Source: Clarkia xantiana subsp. parviflora
Lineage: Eukaryota; Streptophyta; Magnoliopsida; Myrtales; Onagraceae
Direction of reading: 5' to 3'
NCBI GenBank assembly: GCA_036873135.1
Contig: JAPTYO010000023.1
Span: 601,635-665,634 of the forward strand
DNA length: 64,000 bases
A model generated the notes under the pieces. It did no database searches. It saw only the letters and a list, made by a program, of their open reading frames with translations, and had not been told where the DNA came from. Shown here in pieces: positions 1-12,134 of the stretch (positions are counted from its first letter, which is position 1; each line of letters begins with the position of its first letter). The translations under genes were made by a program, and so were the position numbers.

Positions 1-3000
1 ATGAAATCTTTTATTTGCATTCTAACTCGTCGTATAAGACCGTGGAATGGTTGAAACCATTTCTCATATCGGAATCATAAGCACCAAGTTTTCTGTGATG
101 GTAAGTAAGGAAAAATCTTCGATATCGGCCATTTTCTCATTTTTCATATAATCCTATAACCTCACTCGGACCTCTATTTTTATAAAATCAGTTTTATTTG
201 CATTCTAACTCGTCGTATAAGACCTTGGAATGGTTAAACCTTTCTCATATCGGAATCATAAGCACCAATTTTCTGTGAGGGTAAGTAAAGAAAAATCTTC
301 GATTTTCGGCCAATTTTTCTCCTCATTTTTTCAATATAACCTCACTCGGACCTCTATTCTTGATGAAATCAGTTTTATTTTCATTCTAACTCGTCGTGTA
401 AGACCTTGGAATGGTTGTAACCATTTCTCATTTCGGAATCATAAGCACCAAGTTTTCTGTGATGGTAGTAAGGAAAAATCTTCGATTTCGGCCAATTTTC
501 TCATTTTTTCAATATAACCTCACTCGGACCTCTATTCTTGATGAAATCAGTTTTATTTGCATTCTAACTCGTCGTATAAGACCGTGGAATGGTTGAAACC
601 ATTTCTCATTTCGGAATCATAAGCACCAAGTTTTCTGTGATGGTAAGCAAGGAAAAATCTTCGATTTCGGCAATTTTCTCATTTTTTCAATATAACCTCA
701 CTCGGACCTCTATTCTGATGAAATCAGTTTTATTTTGCATTCTAACTCGTCGTATAAGACCGTGGAATGGTTGAAACCATTTCTCATTTAGGAATCATAA
801 CACCAAGTTTTTCTGTGATGGTAAGTTAAGGAAAAATCTTCGATTCGGCCAATTTTCTCATTTTTTTAAATATATAATCACACTAACTCGGACCTCTATT
901 TTATAAAAATCATCTTTTATTTTCATTCTAACTCGTCGTATAAGAATTGGAATGGTTGAAACCATTTCTCATATCGAATCATAAGCACCAAGTTTTCTGT
1001 GATGGTAATTAAGAAAAATCTTCGATTTCGACAATTTTTTCTTATTTTTTTTCAATATAACCTCACTCGGACCTCTATTTTTTTAATGAAATCAGTTTTT
1101 ATTTGCATTCTAAAGTCCGTCGTATAAAACCGTGGAATGGTTGAAACCCATTTCTCATATCGAATCATAAGCACCAAGTTTTCTGTGATGGTAAGTAAGG
1201 AAAAATCTTCGATTTCGGCCAATTTTCTCATTTTTTTCAATATAACCTCACTCGGACCTCTATTCTTGATGAAATCAGTTTTATTTGCATTCTAACTCGT
1301 CGTATAAGACCGTGGAATGGTTGAAACCATTTCTCATATCGGAATCATAAGCACCAAGTTTTCTGTGATGGTAAGTAAGGAAAATCTTCGATCGGCCAAT
1401 TTTCTCATTTTTTTCAATATAACCTCACCGGACCTCTATTTATTATAAAATCATCTTTATATTTGCATTCTAACTCTCGGATAAGAATGTGGTATGGTTG
1501 AAACCATTTCTCATATCGGAATCATAAGCACCAAGTTTTCTGTGATGGTAAGTAAAGAAAAATCATCGATTTCGGACATTTTTTTATTTTTTCAATATAA
1601 CCTCACTCGGACCTCTATTTTTTTATGAAATCAGTTTTATTTGCATTCTAACCGTCGTATAAAACCGTGGAATGGTTGAAACCATGTCTCATTTCGGAAT
1701 CATAAGCACCAAGTTTTCTGTGATGGTAAGTAAGGAAAAATCTTCGATTTCGGCCAATTTTCTCACTTTTTCAATATAACCTCACTCGGACCTCTATTCT
1801 TGATGAAATCAGTTTTATTTGCATTCTAACTCGTCGTATAAGACCGTGGAATGGTTGAAACCATTTCTCATATCGGATCATAAGCACCAAGTTTTCTGTG
1901 ATGGTAAGTAAGGAAAAATCTTCGATATCGGCCAATTTTCTCATTTTTTCAATATAACCTCACTCGGACCTCTATTTTTTATAAAATCAGTTTTATTTGC
2001 ATTCTAACTCGTCGTATAAAGACCTTGGAATGGTTGAAACCATTTTCATCTATCGGAATCATAAGCACCAATTTTCTGTGATGGTAAGTAAGGAAAAATC
2101 TTCGATTTCGGCCAATTTTCTCATTTTTTCAATATAACCTCACTCGGACCTCTATTCTTGATGAAATCAGTTTTATTTGCATTCTAACTCGTCGTATAAG
2201 ACCTTGGATGGTTGTAACCATTTCTCATTTCGGAATCATAAGCACCAAGTTTTCTGTGATGGTAAGTAAGGAAAATCTTCGATTTCGGCCAATTTTCTCA
2301 TTTTTTCAATATAACCTCACTCGGACCTCTATTCTTGATGAAATCAGTTTTATTTGCATTCTAACTCGTCGTATAAGACCGTGGAATGGTTGAAACCATT
2401 TCTCATTTCGGAATCATAAGCACCAAGTTTTCTGTGATGTAAGTAAGGAAAAATCTTCGATTTCGGCCCAATTTTCTCATTTTTCAATATAACCTCACTC
2501 GGACCTCTATTTTTTATGAATTCAGTTTTTTTTATTTGCATTCTAACTCGTCGTATAAGACCGTGGAATGGTTGAAACCATTTCTCATTAGGAATCATAA
2601 GCACCAAGTTTTCTGTGATGGTAAGTAAGGAAAAATCTTCGATTTCGGCCAATTTTCTCATTTTTTTAAATATATAATCACACTCGGGACCTCTATTTAT
2701 TATAAAATCAGCTTTTATTTTCATTCTAACTCGTCGTATAAGAATGTGGTATGGTTGAAACCATTTCTCATATCGGAATCATAAGCACCAAGTTTTCTGT
2801 GATGGTAAGTAAGAAAATCTTCGATTTCGGCCAATTTTCTTATTTTTTTCAATATAACCTCACTCGGACCTCTATTTTTTATGAAATCAGTTTTATTTGC
2901 ATTCTAACTCGTCGTATAAAACCGTGGAATGGTTGAAACCATTTCTCATATCGAATCATAAGCACCAAGTTTTCTGTGATGGTAAGTAAGGAAAAATCTT

Positions 3001-4255
3001 CGTTTTCGGCCAATTTTCTCATTTTTTCAATATAACCTCACTCGGACCTCTATTCTTGATGAAATCAGTTTTATTTGCATTCTAACTCGTCGTATAAGAC
3101 CGTGGAATGGTTGAAACCATTTCTCATTTCGGAATCATAAGCACCAAGTTTTTCTGTGATGGTAAGTAAGGAAAAATCTTCGATTTCGGCCAATTTTCTC
3201 ATTTTTTCAATATAACCTCACTCGGACCTCTATTTTTGATGAAATCAGTTTTATTTGCATTCTAACTCGTCGTATAAGACCGTGGAATGGTTGAAACCAT
3301 TTCTCATTTTCGGAATCATAAGCACCAAGTTTTCTGTGATGGTAAGTAAGAAAAATCTTCGATTTCGGCCATTTTCTCATTTTTTTCAATATAACCTCAC
3401 TCGGACCTCTATTTTTTATGAAATCAGTTTTATTTGCATTCTAACTCGTCGTATAAGACCGTGGAATGGTTGAAACCATTTCTCATATCGGAATCATAAG
3501 CACCAAGTTTTCTGTGATGGTAAGTAAGGAAAAATCTTCGATTTCGGCCAATTTTCTTATTTTTTCAATATAACCTCACTCGGACCTCTATTCTTGATGA
3601 AATCAGTTTTATTTGCATTCTAACTCGTCGTATAAGACCGTGGAATGGTTGAAACCATTTCTCATATCGGAATCATAAGCACCAAGTTTTCTGTGATGGT
3701 AAGTAAGGAAAAATCTTCGATTTCGGCCAATTTTCTCATTTTTTCAATATAACCTCACTCGGACCTCTATTTATTATGAAATCATTTTTATTTGCATTCT
3801 AACTCGTCGTATAAGAATGTGGATGGTTGAAACCATTTCTCATATCGAATCATAAGCACCAAGTTTTCTGTGATGGTAAGTAAGGAAAAATCATCGATTT
3901 CGGACAATTTTTTTTATTTTTTCAATATAACCTCACTCGGACCTCTATTTTTGATGAAATCAGTTTTATTTGCATTCTAACTCGTCGTATAAAACCGTGG
4001 AATGGTTGAAACCATTTCTCATTCGGAATCATAAGCACCAAGTTTTCTGTGATGGTAAGTAAGGAAAAATCTTCGATTTCGGCCAATTTTCTCATTTTTT
4101 TCAATATAACCTCACTCGGACCTCTATTCTTGATGAAATCAGTTTTATTTGCATTCTAACTCGTCGTATAAGACCGTGGAATGGTTGAAACCATTTCTCA
4201 TATCGGAATCATAAGCACCAAGTTTTTCTGTGATGGTAAGTAAGGAAAAATCTTC

Positions 4256-7200
4256 GATATCGGCCAATTTTCTCATTTTTCAATATAACCTCACTCGGAC
4301 CTCTATTTTTATAAAATCAGTTTTATTTGCATTCTAACTCGTCGTATAAGACCTTGGAATGGTTGAAACCATTTCTCATATCGGAATCATAAGCACCAAG
4401 TTTTTCTGTGAGGTAAGTAAGGAAAAATCTTCGATTTCGGCCAATTTTCTCATTTTTTTCAATATAACCTCACTCGGACCTCTATTTTTTATGAAATCAT
4501 TTTTATTTGCATTCTAGTTGTCGTATAAGACCGTGGAATGGTTGAAACCTTTCTCATATTCGGATCATAAGCACCAAGTTTTCTGTGATGGTAAGTAAGG
4601 AAAATCTTCGGTTTCGGCCAATTTTCTCCTCATTTTTTCAATATAACCTCACTCGGACCTTTATTCTTGATGAAATCAGTTTTATTTGCATTCTAACTCG
4701 TCGTATAAGACCGTGGAATGGTTGAAACCATTTCTCATATCGGAATCATAAGCACCAAGTTTTCTGTGATGGTAAGTAAGGAAAAATCTTCGATTTCGGC
4801 CATTTTTTTCATTTTTTCAATATAACCTCACTCAGACCTCTATTTTTTATGAAATCAGTTTTATTTTGCATTCTAACTCGTCGTATAAGACCGTGGAATG
4901 GTTGAAACCATTTCTCATTTCGGAATCATAAGCACCAAGTTTTCTGTGATGGTAAGTAAGGAAAAATCTTCGGTTTCGGCCAATTTTTCTTATTTTTTTC
5001 AATATAACCTCACTCGGACCTCTATTCTTGATGAAATCAGTTTTATTTGCATTCTAACTCGTCGTATAAGACCTTGAATGTTGAAACCATTTCTCATATC
5101 GGAATCATAAGCACCAAGTTTTCTGTGATGGTAAGTAAGGAAAAATCTTGGATTTCGGCCAATTTTCTCATTTTTTCAATATAACCTCACTCGGACCTCT
5201 ATTTTATTATAAAATCATTTTATTTGCATTCTAACTCGTCGTATAAGACCGTGGTGGGTTGAAACCATTTCTCATATCGGAATCATAAGCACCAAGTTTT
5301 TCTGTGATGGTAAGTAAAGAAAAATCTTCGATTTCGGACATTTTCTTATTTTTTCAATATAACCTCACTCGGACCTCTATTCTTGATGAAATCAGTTTTT
5401 ATTTGCATTCTAACTCGTCGTATAAGACCGTGGAATGGTTGAAACCATTTCTCATATCGGAATCATAAGCACCAAGTTTTATGTGATGGTAAGTAAGGAA
5501 AAATCTTCGGTTTCGGCCAATTTTCTCATTTTTTCAATATAACCTCACTCGGACCTCTATTCTTGATGAAATCAGTTTTATTTGCATTCTAACTCGTCGT
5601 ATAAGACCGTGGAATGGTTGAAACCATTTCTCATTTCGGAATCATAAGCACCAAGTTTTCTGTGATGGTAAGTAAGGAAAAATCTTCGATTTCGGCCAAT
5701 TTTCTCATTTTTTTCAATATAACCTCACTCGGACCTCTATTCTTATAAAAATCTTTATTTGCATTCTAACTCGTCGTATAAGACCGTGGAATGGTTGAAA
5801 CCATTTCTCATATCGGAATCATAAGCACCAAGTTTTCTGTGATGGTAAGTAAAGAAAAATCTCGATTTCGGACAATTTTTTATTTTTTCAATATAACCTC
5901 ACTCGGACCTCTATTTTTTATGAAATCAGTTTTATTTGCATTCTAACTCGTCGTATAAGACCGTGGAATGGTTGAAACCATTTCTCATTTCGGAATCATA
6001 AGCACCAAGTTTTCTGTGATGGTAAGTAAGGAAAAATCTTCGATTTCGGCCAATTTTCTCACTTTTTCAATATAACCTCACTCGGACCTCTATTCTTGAT
6101 GAAATCAGTTTTATTTGCATTCTAACTCGTCGTATAAGACCGTGGAATGGTTGAAACCATTTCTCATATCGGAATCATAAGCACCAAGTTTTCTGTGATG
6201 GTAAGTAAGGAAAAATCTTCGATATCGGCCAATTTTCTCATTTTTTCAATATAACCTCACTCGGACCTCTATTTTTTATGAAATCAGTTTTATTTGCATT
6301 CTAACTCGTCGTATAAGACCTTGGAATGGTTGAAACCATTTCTCATATCGGAATCATAAGCACCAATTTTCTGTGATGGTAAGTAAAGAAAAATCTTCGA
6401 TTTCGGCCAATTTTCTCATTTTTTCAATATAACCTCACTCGGACCTCTATTTTTGTGAAATAGTTTTATTTGCATTCTAACTGTAGTATAAGACCGTGGA
6501 ATGGTTGAAACCTTTCTCATATCGGAATCATAAGCACCAAGTTTTATGTGATGGTAAGTAAGGAAAAATCTTCGATTTCGGCCAATTTTCTCATTTTTTC
6601 AATATAACCTCACTCGGACCTTTATTTTTTATGAAATCAGTTTTATTTGCATTCTAACTCGTCGTATAAGACCGTGGAATGGTTGAAACCATTTCTCATA
6701 TCGGAATCATAAGCACCAAGTTTTCTGTGATGGTAAGTAAGGAAAAATCTTCGATTTCGGCCATTTTTTTCATTTTTTCAATATAACCTCACTCAGACCT
6801 CTATTTTTTATGAAATCAGTTTTATTTGCATTCTAACTCGTCGTATAAGACCGTGGAATGGTTGAAACCATTTCTCATTTCGGAATCATAGCACCAAGTT
6901 TTCTGTGATGGTAAGTAAGGAAAAATCTTCGGTTTCGGCCAATTTTCTCATTTTTTTCAATATAACCTCACTCGGACCTCTATTCTTGATGAAATCAGTT
7001 TTATTTGCATTCTAACTCGTCGTATAAGACCGTGGAATGGTTGAAACCATTTCTCATATCGGAATCATAAGCACCAAGTTTTCTGTGATGGTAAGTAAGG
7101 AAAAATCTTGGATTTCGGCCAATTTTCTCATTTTTTCAATATAACCTCACTCGGACCTCTATTTATGATAAAATCATCTTTATTTGCATTCTAACTCGTC

Positions 7201-8180
7201 GTATAAGACTGTGGTATGGTTGAAACCATTTCTCATATCGGAATCATAAGCACCAAGTTTTCTGTGATGGTAAGTAAAGAAAAATCATCGATTTCGGCCA
7301 ATTTTCTTATTTTTTCAATATAACCTCACTCGGACCTCTATTCTTGATGAAATCAGTTTTATTTGCATTCTAACTCGTCGTATAAGACCGTGGAATGGTT
7401 GAAACCATTTCTCATATCGGAATCATAAGCACCAAGTTTTATGTGATGGTAAGTAAGGAAAAATCTTCGGTTTCGGCCAATTTTCTCATTTTTTCAATAT
7501 AACCTCACTCGGACCTCTATTCTTGATGAAATCAGTTTTATTTGCATTCTAACTCGTCGTATAAGACCGTGGAATGGTTGAAACCATTTCTCATTTCGGA
7601 ATCATAAGCACCAAGTTTTCTGTGATGGTAAGTAAGGAAAAATCTTCGGTTTCGGCCAATTTTCTCATTTTTTCAATATAACCTCACTCGGACCTATATT
7701 CTTGATGAAATCAGTTTTATTTGCATTCTAACTCGTCGTATAATACCGTGGAATGGTTGAAACCATTTCTCATATCGGAATCATAAGCACCAAGTTTTCT
7801 GTGATGGTAAGTAAGGAAAAATCTTCGATTTCGGCCAATTTTCTGATTTTTTCAATATAACCTCACTCGGACCTCTATTTTTTATGAAATTAGTTTTATT
7901 TGCATTCTAACTCGTCGTATAAGACCTTGGAATGGTTGAAACCATTTCTCATTTCGGAATCATAAGCACCAAGTTTTCTGTGATGGTAAGTAAGGAAAAA
8001 TCTTCGATTTCGGCCAATTTTCTCATTTTTTCAATATAACCTCACTCGGACCTCTATTTATTATAAAATCATCTTTATTTGCATTCTAACTCGTCGTATA
8101 AGACTGTGGTATGGTTGAAACCATTTCTCATATCGGAATCATAAGCACCAAGTTTTCTGTGATGGTAAGTAAGAAAAATC
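4256..8180 (+). repeat. Tandem duplication of an 11-monomer block (about 1.96 kb) within the satellite
   Basis: Rare monomer variants recur with the same spacing of about 1.96 kb. GATATCGGCC occurs at 4256 and 6221. The variant CCTCACTCAGACC lies near 4826 and 6784. CTTGGATTTCGG lies near 5148 and 7108. AAGTTTTATGTGATGG lies near 5474 and 7436. Four independent markers shifted by 1958-1965 bp indicate that eleven adjacent monomers were copied together. The exact ends of the duplicated block were not determined. Confidence 0.8.
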
Positions 8181-9060
8181 ATCGATTTCGGACAATTTTC
8201 TCATTTTTTCAATATAACCTCACTCGGACCTCTATTCTTGATGAAATCAGTTTTATTTGCATTCTAACTCGTCGTATAAGACTGTGGAATGGTTAAAACC
8301 ATTTCTCATATCGGAATCATAAGCACCAAGTTTTCTGTGATGGTAAGTAAGGAAAAATCTTCGGTTTTGGCCATTTTCTCATTTTTTCAATATAACCTCA
8401 CTCGGACCTCTATTCTTGATGAAATCAGTTTTATTTGCATTCTAACTCGTCGTATAAGACCGTGGAATGGTTGAAACCATTTCTCATTTCGGAATCATAA
8501 GCACCAAGTTTTCTGTGATGGTAAGTAAGGAAAAATCTTCGATTTCGGCCAATTTTCTCATTTTTTCAATATAACCTCACTCGGACCTCTATTCTTGATG
8601 AAATCAGTTTTATTTGCATTCTAACTCGTCGTATAAGACCGTGGAATGGTTGAAACCATTTCTCATTTCGGAATCATAAGCACCAAGTTTTCTGTGATGG
8701 TAAGTAAGGAAAAATCTTCGGTTTCGGCCAATTTTCTCATTTTTTCAATATAACCTCACTCGGACCTATATTCTTGATGAAATCAGTTTTATTTGCATTC
8801 TAACTCGTCGTATAAGACCGTGGAATGGTTGAAACCATTTCTCATATCGGAATCATAAGCACCAAGTTTTCTGTGATGGTAAGTAAGGAAAAATCTTCGA
8901 TTTCGGCCAATTTTCTGATTTTTTCAATATAACCTCACTCGGACCTCTATTTTTTATGAAATTAGTTTTATTTGCATTCTAACTCGTCGTATAAGACCTT
9001 GGAATGGTTGAAACCATTTCTCATTTCGGAATCATAAGCACCAAGTTTTCTGTGATGGTA
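7690..9060 (+). repeat. Six-monomer local duplication (about 1.07 kb) in the satellite
   Basis: The variants GGACCTATATTCTTGATG (near 7690 and 8763), TTTTCTGATTTTTTCAATA (near 7842 and 8915) and ATGAAATTAGTTTTATTTGC (near 7884 and 8957) recur in the same order, offset by about 1073 bp, which is six monomers. The copies diverge again after about 8000 and 9073. Confidence 0.75.
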
Positions 9061-9989
9061 AGTAAAGAAAAATCTTCGGTTTCGGCCAATTTTCTCATTT
9101 TTTCAATATATCCTCACTCGGACCTCTATTCTTGATGAAATCAGTTTTATTTGCATTCTAAATCGTCTTATAAGACCGTGGAATGGTTGAAACCATTTCT
9201 CATATCGGAATCATAAGCACCAAGTTTTCTGTGATGGTAAGTAAGGAAAAATCTTCGATTTCGGCCAATTTTCTTTTTTTTCAATATAACCTCACTCGGA
9301 CCTCTATTCTTGATGAAATCAGTTTTATTTGCATTCTAACTCGTCGTATAAGACCGTGGAATGGTTGAAACCATTTCTCATATCGGAATCATAAGCACCA
9401 AGTTTTCTGTGATGGTAAGTAAGGAAAAATCTTCGATTTCGGCCAATTTTCTCATTTTTTCAATATAACCTCACTCGGACCTCTATTTATTATGAAATCA
9501 TCTTTATTTGGATTCTAACTCGTCGTATAAGAATGTGGTATGGTTGAAACCATTTCTCATATCGGAATCATAAGCACCAAGTTTTCTGTGATGGTAAGTA
9601 AAGAAAAATCATCGATTTCAGACAATTTTTTATTTTTTCAATATAACCTCACTCGGACCTCTATTTTTTATGAAATGAGTTTTATTTGCATTCTAGGTCA
9701 ACGGGGTGTCAGCTTTGATCTCACTCCTTACGGGGGATATGTGTGATCCGATGTTCCTGAGCTGCTCTGCCTTAGTCTATCTTCTCCTTTCCTTCCTTCC
9801 TTCCTCTGCTCCTTCTCTCCTTCTACCCTGCAGAAGGGGCAATACCAGACACGGAGGAGGGGGGGTGGTGCCTGGTGAACCCTCTCCGATGCCTAAGTCA
9901 GTACTTTTTCTAGAGAGATAAAGCTAGAGAGATGTCAGAGCTAAAATGTTCAAATGGCCAAGATGTTCAAATGAGTTGTGAAGGTGGGG

Positions 9990-10000
9990 TATTTATAGGC
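9990..10000 (-). promoter_or_regulatory. LTR TATA box (3' LTR copy)
   Basis: Reads GCCTATAAATACCCC on the minus strand; the same sequence lies at about 19700-19712 in the 5' LTR, where it would drive the genomic RNA. A matching CCTATAAATACAACTC lies near 26238 in the related plus-strand LTR, which supports functional conservation. Confidence 0.7.
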
Positions 10001-10137
10001 AACGGTGTCATTAAGGTGGCTTAATGACATCGTTAGCCCTTAAACACAATTAATTAACCTTTAAACCTATAATTAAAACTTTAGGATTCGGATGAGGCAG
10101 GCGGAATGGACCGAGCATGGGCGTCTGAAAGGGGTGT

Positions 10138-10450
10138 CGGGACCCTTGGGGGGGGAGAAATCCAACCCCCAAGGGTAGGGGTTGGGTGAGGACACCCAAC
10201 CCCTCCTAGGGAGGGTGGGGTTGGCCAACCCCATCCCTCCTAGGAGGGATCGGGTTGGCCGACCCGATCTCCCCTAGGGAGATCGGGTTGGCTGACCCGA
10301 TCTCTCCTAGGAGAGATCGGGTTGGCCAACCCGATCTCTCCTAGGAGAGATCGGGTTGGCCAACCCGATCTCTCCTAGGAGAGATCGGGTTGGCCAACCC
10401 GATCTCCCCTAGGGGAGGTCGGGTGTGGCCACCCAACCTCACCTAGGTGA
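10138..10450. repeat. Palindrome array in LTR U3
   Basis: Successive units of about 34 bp alternate two self-complementary cores: CGGGTTGGCCAACCCG and TCTCCTAGGAGA, with variants such as CCCCTAGGGG and CACCTAGGTG. The sister LTR carries a shorter array at 19853-20097. The array would fold into a series of GC-rich hairpins upstream of the TATA box in element orientation. Confidence 0.9.
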
Positions 10451-10605
10451 GTTCGCCTCTGTCGGACGGGCGCTTCGGCCCCGTCCGAGCCGTTGATGTT
10501 CTCGCGAAGTGTCCGGGTTGAAGTTTCGATTTGCAATCATAAATGGGACGATAAAAATACAACGGTTCGGAAGTCAACGGGTTCAAATTGGGCGTATATC
10601 CATCA

Positions 10606-10623
10606 CATGCCCCCGAGTCAACC
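10606..10623 (-). other. Polypurine-like tract of the Gypsy element
   Basis: On the minus strand GGTTGACTCGGGGGCATG directly precedes the LTR start TGATGG. The same tract precedes the LTR of the related plus-strand element at 24870-24887, which supports its role as the plus-strand primer for reverse transcription. Confidence 0.8.
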
Positions 10624-12134
10624 AATGGCCTAACCCTTGATTGACTCTATTTTAGGATGGTATGACACGCGCAATTTGAAACCGGGATTTTACCTTCTTG
10701 TCTGAATGCCTGCTTACCCATGGATGCGTGCCTCTGACTCTGCCTTCCTGTCTAATGAGATAGAGGAATTGTAAACGTCAGAGTAGCACGGACGTGTGCC
10801 TAGGCACGCGTCCGTCTGAGGCGGGAGTAATAAACTTATCTCTGCTACAGGTGTATACTCAAAAAATACAAACTTGCACAGGGGTGTGATACGAATGCAA
10901 CTAAATGACTTATGCTTCAAATTCATGCAGGGATTTTATCTAAGTAAGGAGAAATTTTTATTTTGGCCCAAAAAATTTCCTAAGTATGGAATGCTCAAAA
11001 ATAAAACTATCTTGATAATTTTTCTAAGTATGGGAATATACTTAGCTATAGGTGAAAGGGATAAAAATAATGGTTTCTCCTTGGCCCTTAGATTTTATTT
11101 AAGGCTAGATGGATGGTGGTGATTAAAACCCCTAAAAAACCCTATCATCCTTTTAACATAAAAGAGGAGAGTTAGAAAGATACCTCCAAGAGTCACCAAA
11201 GCCACCATCTTTCTTTTCCACTTACCCTTGGAGAGCAAGAAAAGTTGGAGAGCACCCCCAAGGCAAGGGCCGGCCGGAATTTCCACCAAGGAGCAGTAAT
11301 CCAGCCAGCCACCTAGCCGGAATCGACGACGGGAGGGAGCTTGGCCGGAGGCGACGACGCAGCTCCAGGCGGGAAACAGCTGACGGCGACGCGGAGACGG
11401 CGAGAGCTTGGCTGACGACGGCGAGGCACGGCGACGACGACTGGACGGCGTGGAGGATCGATTGGTGACGACGACATTGGCCGGAGATCACCGGCAGGGC
11501 ACGGCGGGTGAGCGACTGGGCTTTTCTCCGGCGACGGCGACGGTGGGGCGAGCAAGGTCATCTCCGGCGACGGCAAGGCTCAAATTCCGGCGAGGGACTG
11601 ATTTCCGGGGGTCTTCAAATCGAAATTCGAACCCGTTTACCATATCGGGTCGGGTTTTCCGAAGGTCCACTCTTTTCCTTTCCATTACCGTGTAAAACGT
11701 TGATTTTTGAATCGTTGATATTTGATTGCCGATGTTTTGATTGAATGTGGGATTGCCGTAGATGGCCGTTGGTAGTTGTGGATTTTGGGGAAAAATGTTT
11801 GCCGGTTGTCCGGATATGGTTTCTTGTCCGATTGGGCTATCCCGGTCTTGAATTTGATGTCGTGCCGCCGTTGGTGTGTTAATCTTTGTTGGAGGGTATA
11901 ATGGTAATTTTTTCCAAAACCCGACCTTAGGCTTGGATAAAACTATTTGACTCGGTTGTTGTCGTTGGTTGAGTGTCTTTGGATCTTTGATTGTTGTCGT
12001 TAGTCGGGAGTCGGAGTATTTCCGGTTCTTCGGAAATTTTCCTTGTCTTGATATTTGTCGTGTCGTGGCAGGTACTATACTCTTGGTGGTGTCCGCGTAC
12101 GCAGACTCTTCAGAGACGCCGTATTCTCCGAAGG
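10624..12134 (+). other. Non-coding part of the element and probable leader of the antisense gene
   Basis: From 10624 to about 10930 the sequence is the element's 3' untranslated region; its reverse complement recurs at 24590-24870. From about 11230 to 11660 it is GC-rich and full of CGGCGACG-type triplets, with no frame that resembles a known protein. From about 11700 to 12134 it is T-rich. Because it lies directly upstream of the plus-strand gene starting at 12135, it may serve as promoter and 5' leader of that antisense transcript. I see no clear TATA box that decides this. Confidence 0.4.

Larger units (their letters stand above)
1..9691 (+). repeat. Satellite array, subfamily A, block 1 (about 178-bp monomer)
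   Basis: Head-to-tail tandem repeat with a period near 178 bp; for example, the same in-frame landmark recurs at 411 and 589, and at 8111 and 8289. By length this block holds about 54 monomers. Each monomer has the landmarks CATTCTAACTCGTCGTATAA, GGAATGGTTGAAACC, AAGCACCAAGTTTTCTGTGA, GGTAAGTAAGG and CCTCACTCGGACCTCTATT. Monomers in the first 3 kb show more single-base indels than those after 4.6 kb, which are close to consensus. The period is not a multiple of three, so the recurring ORFs of about 61 codons are by-products and not genes. The monomer length is in the range typical of centromeric or pericentromeric plant satellites, but location on the chromosome is inference. Confidence 0.97.
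9692..10605 (-). repeat. 3' LTR of the Gypsy element (end truncated)
   Basis: Matches 19403-20249 almost base for base from TCTAGGTCAACGG to TATATCCATCA, but is about 67 bp longer because the palindrome array (10138-10450) holds extra units. In element orientation it starts TGATGGATATACG. It lacks the last 15 bases (ending AACTTAACA) seen in the other LTR. The four bases TCTA at the breakpoint occur both in the satellite monomer (GCATTCTA) and in the LTR (AGATCTAGG). Confidence 0.93.

Noticed and set aside
1..9691. CRISPR-like regular repeats
   Set aside because: Direct repeats of about 178 bp with no unique spacers in plant DNA; this is a satellite.
230..9921. Recurring small ORFs of about 61 codons in the satellite
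   Set aside because: They repeat because the monomer repeats; the 178-bp period shifts the frame each unit and no start context or protein family fits.
9706..9921. 71-codon frame in the LTR (also at 19417-19632)
   Set aside because: Identical in both LTRs and antisense to the element's R/U5 region; no family, so treated as chance.
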